Below, piece by piece: positions 17,557 to 25,770 of a DNA stretch of 45,514 nucleotides (positions are counted from its first letter, which is position 1; each line of letters starts with the position of its first letter). The notes beneath the pieces were generated by a model. It had not been told where the DNA came from. It was given only the letters and a program-made list of their open reading frames with translations, and did not search any database. Source of the stretch: Desulfurivibrionaceae bacterium. GTDB lineage: Bacteria > Desulfobacterota > Desulfobulbia > Desulfobulbales > VMSU01. The stretch is from contig JAQYVV010000024.1 of NCBI GenBank assembly GCA_030145275.1, forward strand, positions 1 through 45,514. The letters are read 5' to 3'. The position numbers and the translations under genes were made by a program.

Positions 17557-18150
17557 ATGTCAAACAACCTGGAAAATCTGATCTCCAAAATAAAGAAACT
17601 TGAGCAGGAACTGTTTCAGGAACTACAAAAGAAACAAGAAGAGTTCTTCTACACGATCGACAAGAAAAAGGTCCGCTTTCAAAAAGAGATCAAACTAAGA
17701 CACAGATTGCTGAGCCGGAAACTTCGCCGCTATCTGCTGGAAGCCTCCCCCCTGAATATCCTGACCGCTCCAATTATTTGGCTCGGTGTGTTTCCCGCCC
17801 TCTTCCTGGACCTTTTTATCACCGCTTTTCAAGCAATCTGTTTTCCTATCTACAAAATACCCAAGGTCAAGCGTGAGGACTATATCATCATCGATCGGCA
17901 CGCCCTGGCCTATTTAAATATTATTGAAAAATTAAACTGCGTTTACTGCGGTTATTTCACCGGACTCATTTCCTACATCCAGGAAATTGCCTCCAGGACT
18001 GAACAGTACTGGTGCCCCATCAAACACGCACGCCGCATGCAAACTATCCATGGCCGCTATAAATATTTTTTCGATTATGGCGATGCCGAAAGCTACAGGA
18101 AGAGACTTGAAAAAGTCCGCCAATCTTTTTATGATCTGGAAAACAAATGA
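17557..18150 (+). CDS. Conserved membrane protein of unknown function
   Basis: A 197-residue protein that I do not assign to a named family. Residues ~1-50 are a highly charged, probably coiled-coil segment rich in K, E and Q. A hydrophobic stretch follows (ILTAPIIWLGVFPALFLDLFITAFQAICFPIY, ~65-98). The C-terminal half is soluble, with cysteines in LNCVYCGYFTGLISYIQEI and QYWCPIKHARR and the motif DYGDAESYRKRL. It stands between an M50 protease and a rhodanese, all on the same strand. Confidence 0.75.
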   Translation: MSNNLENLISKIKKLEQELFQELQKKQEEFFYTIDKKKVRFQKEIKLRHRLLSRKLRRYLLEASPLNILTAPIIWLGVFPALFLDLFITAFQAICFPIYKIPKVKREDYIIIDRHALAYLNIIEKLNCVYCGYFTGLISYIQEIASRTEQYWCPIKHARRMQTIHGRYKYFFDYGDAESYRKRLEKVRQSFYDLENK

Positions 18151-18194
18151 CCCAGGCAAAACAAGCTTAACCCCATAACCATAAGGATTTCCAG

Positions 18195-18668
18195 ATGACA
18201 CGTAAGAATTTTGAGAATCTCGTAGAGGATGTTCTCCCACATATTAGCGAAATATTTCCATGGGATTTACAAGATGAACTGGAAAGCGGCAAGAATATCC
18301 TCCTGCTTGACGTCAGGTGTCCGATGGAATACCAGGCAATGCACATTGAAAATTCAATCAATGTGCCCCGTGGCGTCTTGGAAACCGCGTGTGACTACGG
18401 CTACGAACATACGGTGCCGGAGTTGGTTGAAGCAAGGAACCACATGGTAGTGATAATATGTCGCTCCGGAAAACGCAGCGCCTTGGCTACGGAAACGATG
18501 AAGGCCTTGGGCTATAAAGATGCCGTGTCGTTAAAAACAGGATTGCGCGGCTGGAATGATTCCTCATATCCTTTAGTGAATCTCAGAGGCGAACAACTCC
18601 CATTTGAAAAAACAGATCAGCATTTTGTTGAAAAAATTTCGCCTGAGCAGTTAGGACCAGGAAACTGA
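18195..18668 (+). CDS. Rhodanese-like domain protein
   Basis: A 157-residue single-domain protein with a ribosome site AAGGA 9 bases before ATG. The rhodanese fold shows as LLLDVRCPMEYQAMHIENSINVPRG and the active-site loop CRSGKRS (Cys near residue 93), ending GLRGWNDSSYPL. It should carry a persulfide on that Cys. The last base of its TGA stop is the first base of the folA start codon (ACTGATGG), so the two genes are translationally coupled. Confidence 0.9.
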   Translation: MTRKNFENLVEDVLPHISEIFPWDLQDELESGKNILLLDVRCPMEYQAMHIENSINVPRGVLETACDYGYEHTVPELVEARNHMVVIICRSGKRSALATETMKALGYKDAVSLKTGLRGWNDSSYPLVNLRGEQLPFEKTDQHFVEKISPEQLGPGN

Positions 18669-19144
18669 TGGATATAATTCTTATAGCTGCCATGGCCGCA
18701 AACCGGGTAATAGGCAATAGCCTAACAAATTCCATCCCCTGGCATGTCCAGGGAGAGCAGCTTATGTTTAAAGAAACAACCATGGGAAGCCCCCTTGTCA
18801 TGGGGCGCAAGACATACGAATCAATAGGCCGTCCCCTGCCTGGTCGCAAGATGATAATCATCACCCGCAACAAAAACTATACTGCCACTGGCTGCCAGGT
18901 AGTCCACACGGTAGAAGAGGCCATACAGCAATGCGAGACCTGGGAAAAAGCATTTATTATAGGAGGTGAAGAGATATACCGTCAGAGCATGGAAATTGCT
19001 GATCAGATTATTCTCACAACTCTACAGCGTGAAGTCAGCGGAGATGTTTTCTTCCCTGAATTCTCTGCAGAGCAATTTAAAATTGAGAGGCAAGAAAAAA
19101 TCCTTCTCCCTGAGCCCTATACAATAACAACCTACCACCGGTAA
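18668..19144 (+). CDS. folA: Dihydrofolate reductase
   Basis: A 158-residue NADPH-dependent enzyme making tetrahydrofolate. Family signatures: IAAMAANRVIGNSLTNSIPWHVQGEQLMFKETTMG near the N-terminus, the NADPH motif VMGRKTYESIGRPLPGR (~42-58), and FIIGGEEIYRQSM (~97-109). Length is normal for bacterial DHFR. The start overlaps the rhodanese stop by one base. The TAA stop is formed by the first bases of a GTAA palindromic element, which may serve as its 3' end. Confidence 0.96.
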   Translation: MDIILIAAMAANRVIGNSLTNSIPWHVQGEQLMFKETTMGSPLVMGRKTYESIGRPLPGRKMIIITRNKNYTATGCQVVHTVEEAIQQCETWEKAFIIGGEEIYRQSMEIADQIILTTLQREVSGDVFFPEFSAEQFKIERQEKILLPEPYTITTYHR

Positions 19145-19187
19145 ATATTCGGCATGACTCCGATATGAAGCCATGCCAAACATTTAC
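19141..19187. repeat. GTAA palindromic element, short form
   Basis: A 47-bp imperfect palindrome: GTAAATATTCGGCATGACTC ... GAAGCCATGCCAAACATTTAC. Its ends match the nested element at 31642-31748 when that is read in reverse complement. It begins inside the folA stop codon. Confidence 0.8.
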
Positions 19188-19221
19188 TATGGCCGTGTTT
19201 TTTGTTCTTAATTATCAAATA

Positions 19222-19266
19222 GTTATTAACAATTGATTGTTAACGGTTAATTGTAAAGTTAATAAC
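19222..19266. repeat. AT-rich inverted repeat
   Basis: GTTATTAACAATT is mirrored by AATTGTAAAGTTAATAAC. Its middle (TAACGGTTAATTGT) is found inverted at 40720-40735 as ACAATTAACCGTT, so the sequence is dispersed. Confidence 0.5.
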
Positions 19267-19302
19267 ATTGAATTGTCATTTGTTAATACTTCAGGTGATA
19301 CT

Positions 19303-20115
19303 TTACCTCCTCTGCAGCACCCATAATCCCCATTTCTCCCGTTGCTTCCTGTCTAAAAATCTGACTTTATCTGTGGGCATGGCCGCAAGCAGGACATCTT
19401 CTTTGTGAGTGAAAAACCCGGAAATTATATAATATTTTGACTGCCAGAAAGAAGGGGTTTGAAAAAGATGCACCAGGAGTTCATGATGCAAATTGACGGT
19501 CAGCAGATCAACTTCCGTATCCGGGCACTGAACGATTAGGTCAAGCTCTTTGACTTCAACAGAGTCTTGCTGATTATTTAACCTGGCATTGGCTCTGGCA
19601 ACCTGGCAGGCAAGGGCATTATTGTCAACAGCTAGGACCTTATTCACCCCTTTTTGCGCCGCAGCAAGAGCAAGTAAGCCAGTACCACAGCCAAGATCGA
19701 GGGCTTTTGAGAAAGAATCCTGTCCACTTTGGAGGACATCAATCAAGGCCTCCAGACAGAGCCTGGTCGTGGGATGAAAACCATTGCCAAAAACAACACT
19801 AGGATCCAGCCTGATATCGGCATTATCCAGGCTCCAAGCCGGTGCCACCAGCAAATTACCAACAGAAAATGGAGTTATTGCACTGCCGTTTTCCCAATCA
19901 TCGTAATCCATATCTGCTTCATAAATAATCTTACATGCATGCTGCCGACAGATAGCAGCAATAAGACTTTGTTTCGCCTTATGAAAAAAAAGCATAACCG
20001 TATCATCTTCACTCCAGGCACCAATAAAGTCCGGGTCCGATATTTGCGGCACCTTCGACAGGCCTAGGATATAAAAAAAGATCCTGCTATATTTGCTGTA
20101 GGGTGGTTTAAGCAT
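19303..20115 (-). CDS. PrmA-like (ribosomal protein L11) methyltransferase
   Basis: A 270-residue SAM-dependent methyltransferase. The SAM-binding motif I is ALDLGCGTGLLALAA (residues ~141-155), preceded by LDPSVVFGNGFHPTTRLCLEAL, which mirrors the PrmA signature DPGxAFGTGxHPTTxLCL. The post-II region NLHHELLV stands where PrmA has NILAxxL, so target specificity may differ. The N-terminal ~100 residues are the presumed substrate-binding part and are weakly conserved. PrmA trimethylates ribosomal protein L11; this is likely but not certain here. Confidence 0.82.
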   Translation of the reverse strand: MLKPPYSKYSRIFFYILGLSKVPQISDPDFIGAWSEDDTVMLFFHKAKQSLIAAICRQHACKIIYEADMDYDDWENGSAITPFSVGNLLVAPAWSLDNADIRLDPSVVFGNGFHPTTRLCLEALIDVLQSGQDSFSKALDLGCGTGLLALAAAQKGVNKVLAVDNNALACQVARANARLNNQQDSVEVKELDLIVQCPDTEVDLLTVNLHHELLVHLFQTPSFWQSKYYIISGFFTHKEDVLLAAMPTDKVRFLDRKQREKWGLWVLQRR

Positions 20116-20141
20116 ATCTAGAAATCAAGTAGAGATATAAA

Positions 20142-20181
20142 ACAAAAAATCCGAATAACCGCAACGCAGTCATTCGGATTT
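20142..20181 (-). terminator. Rho-independent terminator, minus strand
   Basis: On the minus strand AAATCCGAAT and ATTCGGATTT form a 10-bp stem with a 15-base loop, followed by more T residues. It would end the leftward transcript of the peptidyl-prolyl isomerase before the PrmA-like gene. Confidence 0.7.
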
Positions 20182-20302
20182 CTGTAACCTTTGGGTACTT
20201 TTACCTCGAGAATACGGCCAAGTACCTGCTCAGGTAAGCGCAGATACTTAAAAATCGTTAGAGATCAATTAAGTACACCCAAGATTGCATACCCCCGAGT
20301 CC

Positions 20303-20410
20303 GTAAGCGTTTCAGGGGCACCCCGATGTGCGTGATCGAGCCCCGTGATTATACCCCCTGTATATCACGGGATTCGATCACGTGCAGCGGGGTGTTCATG
20401 GAGCGCTTAC
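20303..20410. repeat. GTAA palindromic element, long form
   Basis: Left arm GTAAGCGTTTCAGGGGCACC and right arm GGGGTGTTCATGGAGCGCTTAC are inverted over about 50 bases, with inner arms GTGATCGAGCCCCGTGAT / ATCACGGGATTCGATCAC. Read on the minus strand, its first G is the last base of the TAG stop of the isomerase gene. A further GTAAGCG lies 69 bases to the left. Confidence 0.75.
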
Positions 20411-21441
20411 TAAAAATCAATCATTTCAACATCGAATACCAGAGTCGCATTGGGAGGGATAACCCCACCGGCTCCCCGTGAACCATAAGCCAAATCCGGC
20501 GGGATAATCAAAGTCCTTTTCTCACCCTTTTTCATGGCGAGAAAACCCTCATCCCATCCCTTAATAACCCTGCCCATACCAACAGGAAACTGAAAAGGCT
20601 GGCCACGGTCAACTGAGCTGTCAAATTTACTGCCATCAAGCAGTGTCCCAGTGTAATGAGCAGTAACGTTCGCCCCCTTGGCAGGAGTTTCATCCCCTGT
20701 ACCCTCAGCAGTGACAACATACATGAGTCCTGAAGGAAGCTTAACTGCGTTTGGCCATTTATCTTTTATTAAGTCTGCCCGTGCCGCAATTTTCTTTTTC
20801 TCGGCGGCCTCGCCCTTGCTTTTCATACCCTTGAGCAGCGAGTCAAAAGTTGCCTGATCAGCTTTAAACTCTGCGGCTTTCTTGCCGACTCTACTGATAG
20901 TAACTTTTTCTATTTTATCGCCTTTAACGATCTGGTTAACAACATCCATACCCTCAACCACTTTGCCGAAAACGCTATGTTTGCCGTTCAACCATGGAGT
21001 GTCCTTATGGGTAATAAAAAATTGGCTGCCGTTCGACCCGGGGCCGGCATTAGCCATGGACAAGATACCAGGACCATCATGCTTCAAACTAGAATCAATT
21101 TCATCGGCAAACTTGTAACCTGGCCCACCAGTACCGCTTCCTTGGGGGCAACCACCTTGAACCATAAAGTTTTCAATAACCCGATGAAAAACAAGGCCAT
21201 CGTAAAAAGGCACCCCTTTTTCTTTATTGGAATCCTTCGTGCCTTCTGCCAAACCAACAAAATTTGCAACAGTAAGCGGTGTTTTTTCAAATTCCAGGTT
21301 TAAAACTATATCCCCTTTATTTGTGCTTAGAGTTGCGTACAATCCATCCTTCAAACTGCTCTCTTCCTTTGCCATAATCTCCCCGTTCATACTTAATGTT
21401 AAGGCTAAAAATAAAACTGCTACAATCCAATAGGTCCTCAT
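20410..21441 (-). CDS. Cyclophilin-FKBP fusion peptidyl-prolyl isomerase
   Basis: A 343-residue exported protein. An N-terminal signal peptide ([24 protein letters not shown]) follows a good ribosome site (AGAGGTG). Residues ~30-185 form a cyclophilin domain ([49 protein letters not shown]). A charged linker of about 45 residues joins it to an FKBP domain (~235-343: [36 protein letters not shown]). Two different proline isomerases in one polypeptide suggest a periplasmic folding catalyst. The stop codon touches a GTAA palindromic element. Confidence 0.93.
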   Translation of the reverse strand: MRTYWIVAVLFLALTLSMNGEIMAKEESSLKDGLYATLSTNKGDIVLNLEFEKTPLTVANFVGLAEGTKDSNKEKGVPFYDGLVFHRVIENFMVQGGCPQGSGTGGPGYKFADEIDSSLKHDGPGILSMANAGPGSNGSQFFITHKDTPWLNGKHSVFGKVVEGMDVVNQIVKGDKIEKVTISRVGKKAAEFKADQATFDSLLKGMKSKGEAAEKKKIAARADLIKDKWPNAVKLPSGLMYVVTAEGTGDETPAKGANVTAHYTGTLLDGSKFDSSVDRGQPFQFPVGMGRVIKGWDEGFLAMKKGEKRTLIIPPDLAYGSRGAGGVIPPNATLVFDVEMIDF

Positions 21442-21545
21442 TAATCACCTCTGTTAGACAAAATTCCTATAAAAACGGTTTGCGCGGTTAGTTGCCAATC
21501 AACAAACTGTTTAATTGACCGTATGCCACAAGCAAAAGAAGCTGA

Positions 21546-21863
21546 TCAGGCAAAAAGGTCAATCCTTTCTTGCGAACGAGTCTCTGTTCCATTTGTCCGC
21601 CCACTGCCATCTACCTGCTGAGTCTGTTGTTGATCCATCTTTTGAAGCGCCATCTCCTGCTCCTTTTCTACGCCCTGCGTCTTGGCCGCTTGAGACATGC
21701 GCTGAGACTCCGGAGAGATATTCACAGTGACACTTTTACCAATCTCGACTGGATCCGGTTGATCTGTAGATTTTTGAACAGGCGGCGACGGATTTGCCTG
21801 ATTTTGACCGTACAACATGTTAACACTTTGAAGACCTCCAGAACCCATCTGATTAATGGCCAT
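21546..21863 (-). CDS. Small hydrophilic protein of unknown function
   Basis: 105 residues from the start at 21863 (MAINQMGSGGLQSVNMLYG), chosen because GGGAGG lies 7 bases upstream; the frame extends to 21914 without a site. It has no signal peptide or membrane segment and is rich in Q, S, T and E. The motif SVTVNISPESQRMSQAA resembles the segment before the helices in FlgM-like proteins, but no family can be named. It ends in a charged helix-like tail. Confidence 0.6.
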   Translation of the reverse strand: MAINQMGSGGLQSVNMLYGQNQANPSPPVQKSTDQPDPVEIGKSVTVNISPESQRMSQAAKTQGVEKEQEMALQKMDQQQTQQVDGSGRTNGTETRSQERIDLFA

Positions 21864-22004
21864 TTTAAACCTCCCTCTTGTAAAGGCGTTAATTGCACCG
21901 ATTAACGGTTTCAAAACACATAATCTACTTTATAAGCAAAACGATTACACATCTAGTATTCTAATATAGGCATGGAGTTCGGAATGCGCAAACAGAATAA
22001 CTGA

Positions 22005-22307
22005 TCATTTCTCTTGATCTTGCCACTTCTTATCAAGTCCTTCTCGTAATCCTTTGCTGTAGGCTTTTATCAAAAGAGGGTTTTCTGTCTTAAATTCTGT
22101 TTCTATTCTTTTCTCCCCAGACACCCCGTCAGCAAGACCAATATCATAATAAGATGTGATTTCGCTTTTGCCAGTATCGGGTCCAAAGACTATTGAACCA
22201 ATAAAGTTTCTTCCAACCATAACTAAAAGTATAATCATTACTATCCAGGTAAGGACCCACCATACCTTTGAAGAAAAAGGGACTTTCAAATTATTGCTTT
22301 GTGACAA
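22005..22307 (-). CDS. Small single-pass membrane protein
   Basis: 100 residues with a TTG start at 22307, supported by a perfect AGGAGG seven bases upstream. One transmembrane helix (VWWVLTWIVMIILLVMVGRNFIGSIVFG, ~15-42) is followed by a charged domain of about 55 residues (SEITSYYDIGLADGVSGEKRIETEF...GLREGLDKKW). No family recognised. It stands upstream of and divergent from the multiheme cytochrome gene. Confidence 0.65.
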   Translation of the reverse strand: MSQSNNLKVPFSSKVWWVLTWIVMIILLVMVGRNFIGSIVFGPDTGKSEITSYYDIGLADGVSGEKRIETEFKTENPLLIKAYSKGLREGLDKKWQDQEK

Positions 22308-22508
22308 CAGAGGACCTCCTTAAAGTAAAACTAATTTCGGCAATTTTCTATTTTCATCCCGGCCTGCCACAAGCAGTGCAGGGTCAGAATTACCGCTGAT
22401 TTCAAGATTAAGCCTGCTGAATCAACAGACTACACATTGTAGTACATTGCGTCCGTCTAATCACGGCCCATCTTAAAATAAATAAATAAAAACAGACACC
22501 TCTTTATC

Positions 22509-22538
22509 AAAAAATAAATGAATATTCATTTATTTTTT
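22509..22538. promoter_or_regulatory. 30-bp perfect palindrome centred on ATGAATATTCAT
   Basis: Perfect dyad symmetry around AATGAATATTCATT with A/T runs on both sides. It lies about 115 bases upstream of the cytochrome start and just before a promoter-like TTGATA (22541) - TATATG (22563). ATGAAT/ATTCAT half-sites are typical of TetR-type operators. The flanking T-run also allows a bidirectional terminator. Confidence 0.5.
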
Positions 22539-22643
22539 TCTTGATATATATTGACAAATTACTATATGTGTCTTCGGTGATCAAAGAAGTGGGGAAACTT
22601 TCGAAGTTGTTTGATCAAAACACTCATTTTCTAATAAAAAAAA

Positions 22644-22656
22644 GGGACAGATTTAT
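22644..22656 (+). repeat. Dispersed GGGACRGATTTAT motif, copy 3
   Basis: GGGACAGATTTAT directly precedes and overlaps the ATG of the cytochrome gene at 22655, so here the motif acts as or contributes to the ribosome-binding region (AAAGGGA). Confidence 0.5.
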
Positions 22657-23884
22657 GACAAAGAACAGCATCAGAAAATTAGGACGGCAGTCATTGCTTA
22701 TAACACTTTTTTTATTTATATGCAGCCAAGCTTTTGCTATGTCAGACGAAGCTTGTATGGAGTGCCACAGTGACCCGGACATGACAACCGAAAAGAATGG
22801 TGTAGAGATAAGCCTTCTTGTTGACCATGAAATCTATAAAGATACAATTCACGCAGAAAATGGCTGTATATCCTGCCATGAAGATGCCGACGTTGAAGAG
22901 GGCGAAGATCACCCCATGCCATTGGCTCCGGTATCCTGTGAGAATTGTCATGACGATGTAAGTGAAATGTACGCCGGCAGTATGCATGGCCAGTCGCTCA
23001 TAGCCAATGATCCAACAGCACCGGCTTGCTACGACTGTCATACAAAGCACTACATTTTCCCACGCACTGACAGAAGGGCAACTACATATCCACTCAACAT
23101 ACCTGCTACCTGCGGATCTTGTCACCAGGAAGACTCAGAAATGACCCAAACACACGTCATGACTGAATCTAATATTGTCAAGAATTACTCCATGTCCATT
23201 CACGGTGCAGGTCTTTATGACGACGGGCTAATCGTAACCGCCACTTGCAGCAGTTGTCACCCTGCACACACAGTGCAGAACGCTAGCCATCCTGACTCCA
23301 GTGTCAACAGAAATAACATAACGGGAACCTGTAGCACGTGCCATGTAGGTGTTGTGGACCAATTCAACATGTCTGTCCATAGCCCTCTGGTCACAAAGAC
23401 AGACAAAAAGTTACCAGTTTGTACTGACTGCCACACGACCCACACCATAAGTAATGTACGTGATAAGGATTTCCGACTGATTATCGCAGACCAGTGCTCA
23501 AACTGTCATGAACATGAAACAAAAACCTTTCTCGAAAGCTATCACGGCAGGGCAGGCCTCTTGTTGGGAGGGGAAAAAGCGGCCAAGTGTTCAGACTGCC
23601 ACGGTTCTCATAACATTATGCCGGTCGAGTCTCCTGAGTCCATGATAAACACAGCAAATATTGTAGAAACTTGCCGCCCCTGTCACGCAAAATCAAATGA
23701 AAGTTTCACGACCTACCTAGCCCACGGAACCTATAATGACAAAGAGAAATATCCTGCTCTCTTTTACACATTCTGGGCAATGACCGGTCTTCTTGTTAGT
23801 ACTTTCAGCATTTTCGGGCTACACACAATCTTATGGGTACCGCGCTCGCTTATTGAACGTTTCAAAGAGATTGGCAAAGGGTAA
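22655..23884 (+). CDS. Membrane-anchored undecaheme cytochrome c
   Basis: About 409 residues from the chosen start at 22655 (MTKNSIRKLGRQ), which has AAAGGGA upstream and a signal peptide (LLITLFLFICSQAFA). The frame extends to 22541 but that part has no signal. Eleven CxxCH heme sites are seen in order: CMECH, CISCH, CENCH, CYDCH, CGSCH, CSSCH, CSTCH, CTDCH, CSNCH, CSDCH, CRPCH. A C-terminal membrane helix follows (FWAMTGLLVSTFSIFGLHTILWV). It should pass electrons in the periplasm to or from the membrane cytochrome b encoded next, as in menaquinol-linked cytochrome complexes of sulfate and metal reducers. Confidence 0.93.
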   Translation: MTKNSIRKLGRQSLLITLFLFICSQAFAMSDEACMECHSDPDMTTEKNGVEISLLVDHEIYKDTIHAENGCISCHEDADVEEGEDHPMPLAPVSCENCHDDVSEMYAGSMHGQSLIANDPTAPACYDCHTKHYIFPRTDRRATTYPLNIPATCGSCHQEDSEMTQTHVMTESNIVKNYSMSIHGAGLYDDGLIVTATCSSCHPAHTVQNASHPDSSVNRNNITGTCSTCHVGVVDQFNMSVHSPLVTKTDKKLPVCTDCHTTHTISNVRDKDFRLIIADQCSNCHEHETKTFLESYHGRAGLLLGGEKAAKCSDCHGSHNIMPVESPESMINTANIVETCRPCHAKSNESFTTYLAHGTYNDKEKYPALFYTFWAMTGLLVSTFSIFGLHTILWVPRSLIERFKEIGKG

Positions 23885-23950
23885 GGAACCGGAAAATCTG
23901 TTACCAGTCGACCAATTAATTTACAAGTCAAACAATTGAGGGAATCACAT

Positions 23951-24805
23951 ATGGCAAACGAACAAAACCAAACACTATATATAGAAAGGTTCAGTGTTTT
24001 TCAAAGACTTACCCATCTCCTGGTTATTTTGAGTTTTCTAACTCTTGCCCTGACCGGAATGGCACTCAAATTCGCAATGGACCCCTGGGCTCAGACTCTT
24101 GCCTATTTTGGCGGCGGCTTTGTCGTCCTTGGCGCCCTGCACCGCTTCTGTGCGATAATCACCTTTTTCTACTTCTTCCTGACCATGGTTATGCTGGTTA
24201 CTGACTGGAAAAAATCAAACAATTCATTGTTTGGCTTTCTTTTTGACCCGGAAGGGCTTATGCCAAATCTGAATGATGCCAAAGAGATATGGGGCACCTT
24301 AAAATGGTTTTTCGGTGGCCCAAGGCCCTATTACGGCAGGTGGACCTATTGGGAAAAATTTGACTTTTTCGCAGTATTCTGGGGTATTGCAGTTATCGGT
24401 GGCTCAGGATTGGCCCTCTGGTTCCCTGAAGAATTCTCACTGCTTTTGCCAGGTTGGGGACTGAATATTGCGACGATTATTCATAGTGATGAGGCCCTTT
24501 TAGCCAGTGGTTTTATTTTCACTATCCATTTCTACAATACCCACCTTCGCCCTGAGAAATTCCCTCTGGATCCTGTTATTTTCGTGGGCAAGATAACCTT
24601 AGATGAGCTAAAACACGAACGCCCAAGAGAGTACGATAAACTTGTGGAGTCAGGTGAGCTTGAGAACCAACTACATAACAGCGGTCCTGAAGGATGGCTT
24701 GTGAAAATGGCCTATGCGGCAGGATTCGTCTTCGTGACAACCGGCGCAATACTGATTTATAATATAATAATTAGTATGTACCATTACATAATGGTTGGTC
24801 ACTAG
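23951..24805 (+). CDS. Membrane cytochrome b (b561/hydrogenase-type) subunit
   Basis: About 284 residues from ATG 23951, which has GAGGGA upstream; the alternative at 23936 has none. Four to five membrane helices, with His in RFSVFQRLTHLLVILSFLTLALTGMALKF, GALHRFCAIITFFYFFLT, IIHSDEALLASGFIFTIHFYNTHL as likely heme b ligands. The last helix is AAGFVFVTTGAILIYNIIISMY. It resembles cytochrome b/b6-type quinol-oxidising subunits. With the 11-heme protein upstream it forms a quinol:cytochrome c module across the membrane. A terminator hairpin follows. Confidence 0.88.
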   Translation: MANEQNQTLYIERFSVFQRLTHLLVILSFLTLALTGMALKFAMDPWAQTLAYFGGGFVVLGALHRFCAIITFFYFFLTMVMLVTDWKKSNNSLFGFLFDPEGLMPNLNDAKEIWGTLKWFFGGPRPYYGRWTYWEKFDFFAVFWGIAVIGGSGLALWFPEEFSLLLPGWGLNIATIIHSDEALLASGFIFTIHFYNTHLRPEKFPLDPVIFVGKITLDELKHERPREYDKLVESGELENQLHNSGPEGWLVKMAYAAGFVFVTTGAILIYNIIISMYHYIMVGH

Positions 24806-24821
24806 GATTAAAGAATTATTC

Positions 24822-24866
24822 AGCTACTACATCTTTATTTGATGTAGGTGTAGTAGCTTTTCTTCA
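24822..24866 (+). terminator. Rho-independent terminator after the cytochrome operon
   Basis: AGCTACTAC pairs with GTAGTAGCT across a T-rich loop that has some inner pairing, and TTTTCTT follows. Confidence 0.7.
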
Positions 24867-24931
24867 ATCCATGTTGTTCATCCTGGCTCACTACACAGAT
24901 CTTATTTAGTCCCAGATTTACTACTGAGCAT

Positions 24932-24969
24932 AAAAAAAGCCTCTCTTTTTACAAAGAGAGGCTTTTTTT
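24932..24969. terminator. Bidirectional terminator
   Basis: A perfect 17-bp stem (AAAAAAAGCCTCTCTTT / AAAGAGAGGCTTTTTTT) with a 4-base loop. The A- and T-runs let it work on both strands, ending the rightward cytochrome transcript and the leftward flgM transcript. Confidence 0.92.
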
Positions 24970-24989
24970 ATTTAGTTTTTATGGTGAAA

Positions 24990-25298
24990 TTATTCTTCGC
25001 CAGGCCCGCTTTCCGCCAGAAACCCCATTAACATTTTATCTGCCACCTGGTAAGAGTCCACTTCATACTCGCCCCGTTCAATTTGCGCTTTTAAAGCCTG
25101 AACCTTGTCCGTCCTGACCTCAGGAGTATCCTGGATAATCTCTTTCATTTTTTGAACATCAAGAGAACTTGCTGACAACTCAACCTTGTCAGTCCCCACC
25201 GGAGAGCCTGAAGATACCTTTGCGGCATCCCGCCCCTCGGAGACCTTTTGAATCTTGTTGTCTGTTTTAATTTGCGGTATAAAATCTGTAATTTTCAT
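24990..25298 (-). CDS. flgM: Anti-sigma-28 factor FlgM
   Basis: 102 residues. The C-terminal half fits FlgM: DKVELSASSLDVQKMKEIIQDTPEVRTDKVQALKAQIERGEYEVDSYQVADKML, that is, the VxLS motif, the helix R..KV..LK..I..G.Y.VD, then A.K(M/L). It would hold the flagellar sigma factor FliA until the hook is complete. No other flagellar gene is in the window. The ribosome site GGGAAGGTGGTGTGAGCC upstream is adequate. Confidence 0.9.
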   Translation of the reverse strand: MKITDFIPQIKTDNKIQKVSEGRDAAKVSSGSPVGTDKVELSASSLDVQKMKEIIQDTPEVRTDKVQALKAQIERGEYEVDSYQVADKMLMGFLAESGPGEE

Positions 25299-25489
25299 GG
25301 CTCACACCACCTTCCCGTCTCTTTTCCTGAATTGAAATAAACAAAAATAGCTTATCCTTGCGGGGTGTTGCGGTACATGACCACCTTTTTAGTCCGCATC
25401 CCTTACCTATCATATCGGCTATAGAAAAACAAACTTAAATAATTTCTGTAAAAAAAACACATTTTTCTCCTCTCTTTAGTAAACCAAAA

Positions 25490-25641
25490 GTAACTATTCA
25501 GGTAGGGCCCCAAAACGGGCATAACCACCGGATTGTAACTTTTTAGATGTGCCCCAGGTGTGTGTGAACAGGACTTTCAGCTATACATCGGTATGCTGGA
25601 AGTCCTGTTCGCGCGCAGATGGGGTGCAGCTGAACAGTTAC
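25490..25641. repeat. GTAA palindromic element, composite form
   Basis: An outer left end GTAACTATTCAGG lies 45 bases before the inner hairpin (25535-25641), whose arms GTAACTTTTTAGATGTGCCC and GGGGTGCAGCTGAACAGTTAC are inverted, with inner arms GAACAGGACTTTCAGC / GCTGGAAGTCCTGTTC. The 45-base module aligns with that at 38937-38981. Confidence 0.75.
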
Positions 25642-25770
25642 AACCAAAAAAGAATTGATTTCTGTATGCTTCTATGCCAAAAGAAAACAGTTCTCCAGTT
25701 CGCTCGCTCCTCTTATGTCGTCACCAATACATAAACCAGGCCTTAAATCTACTTTCAAACGGAAATAAAA

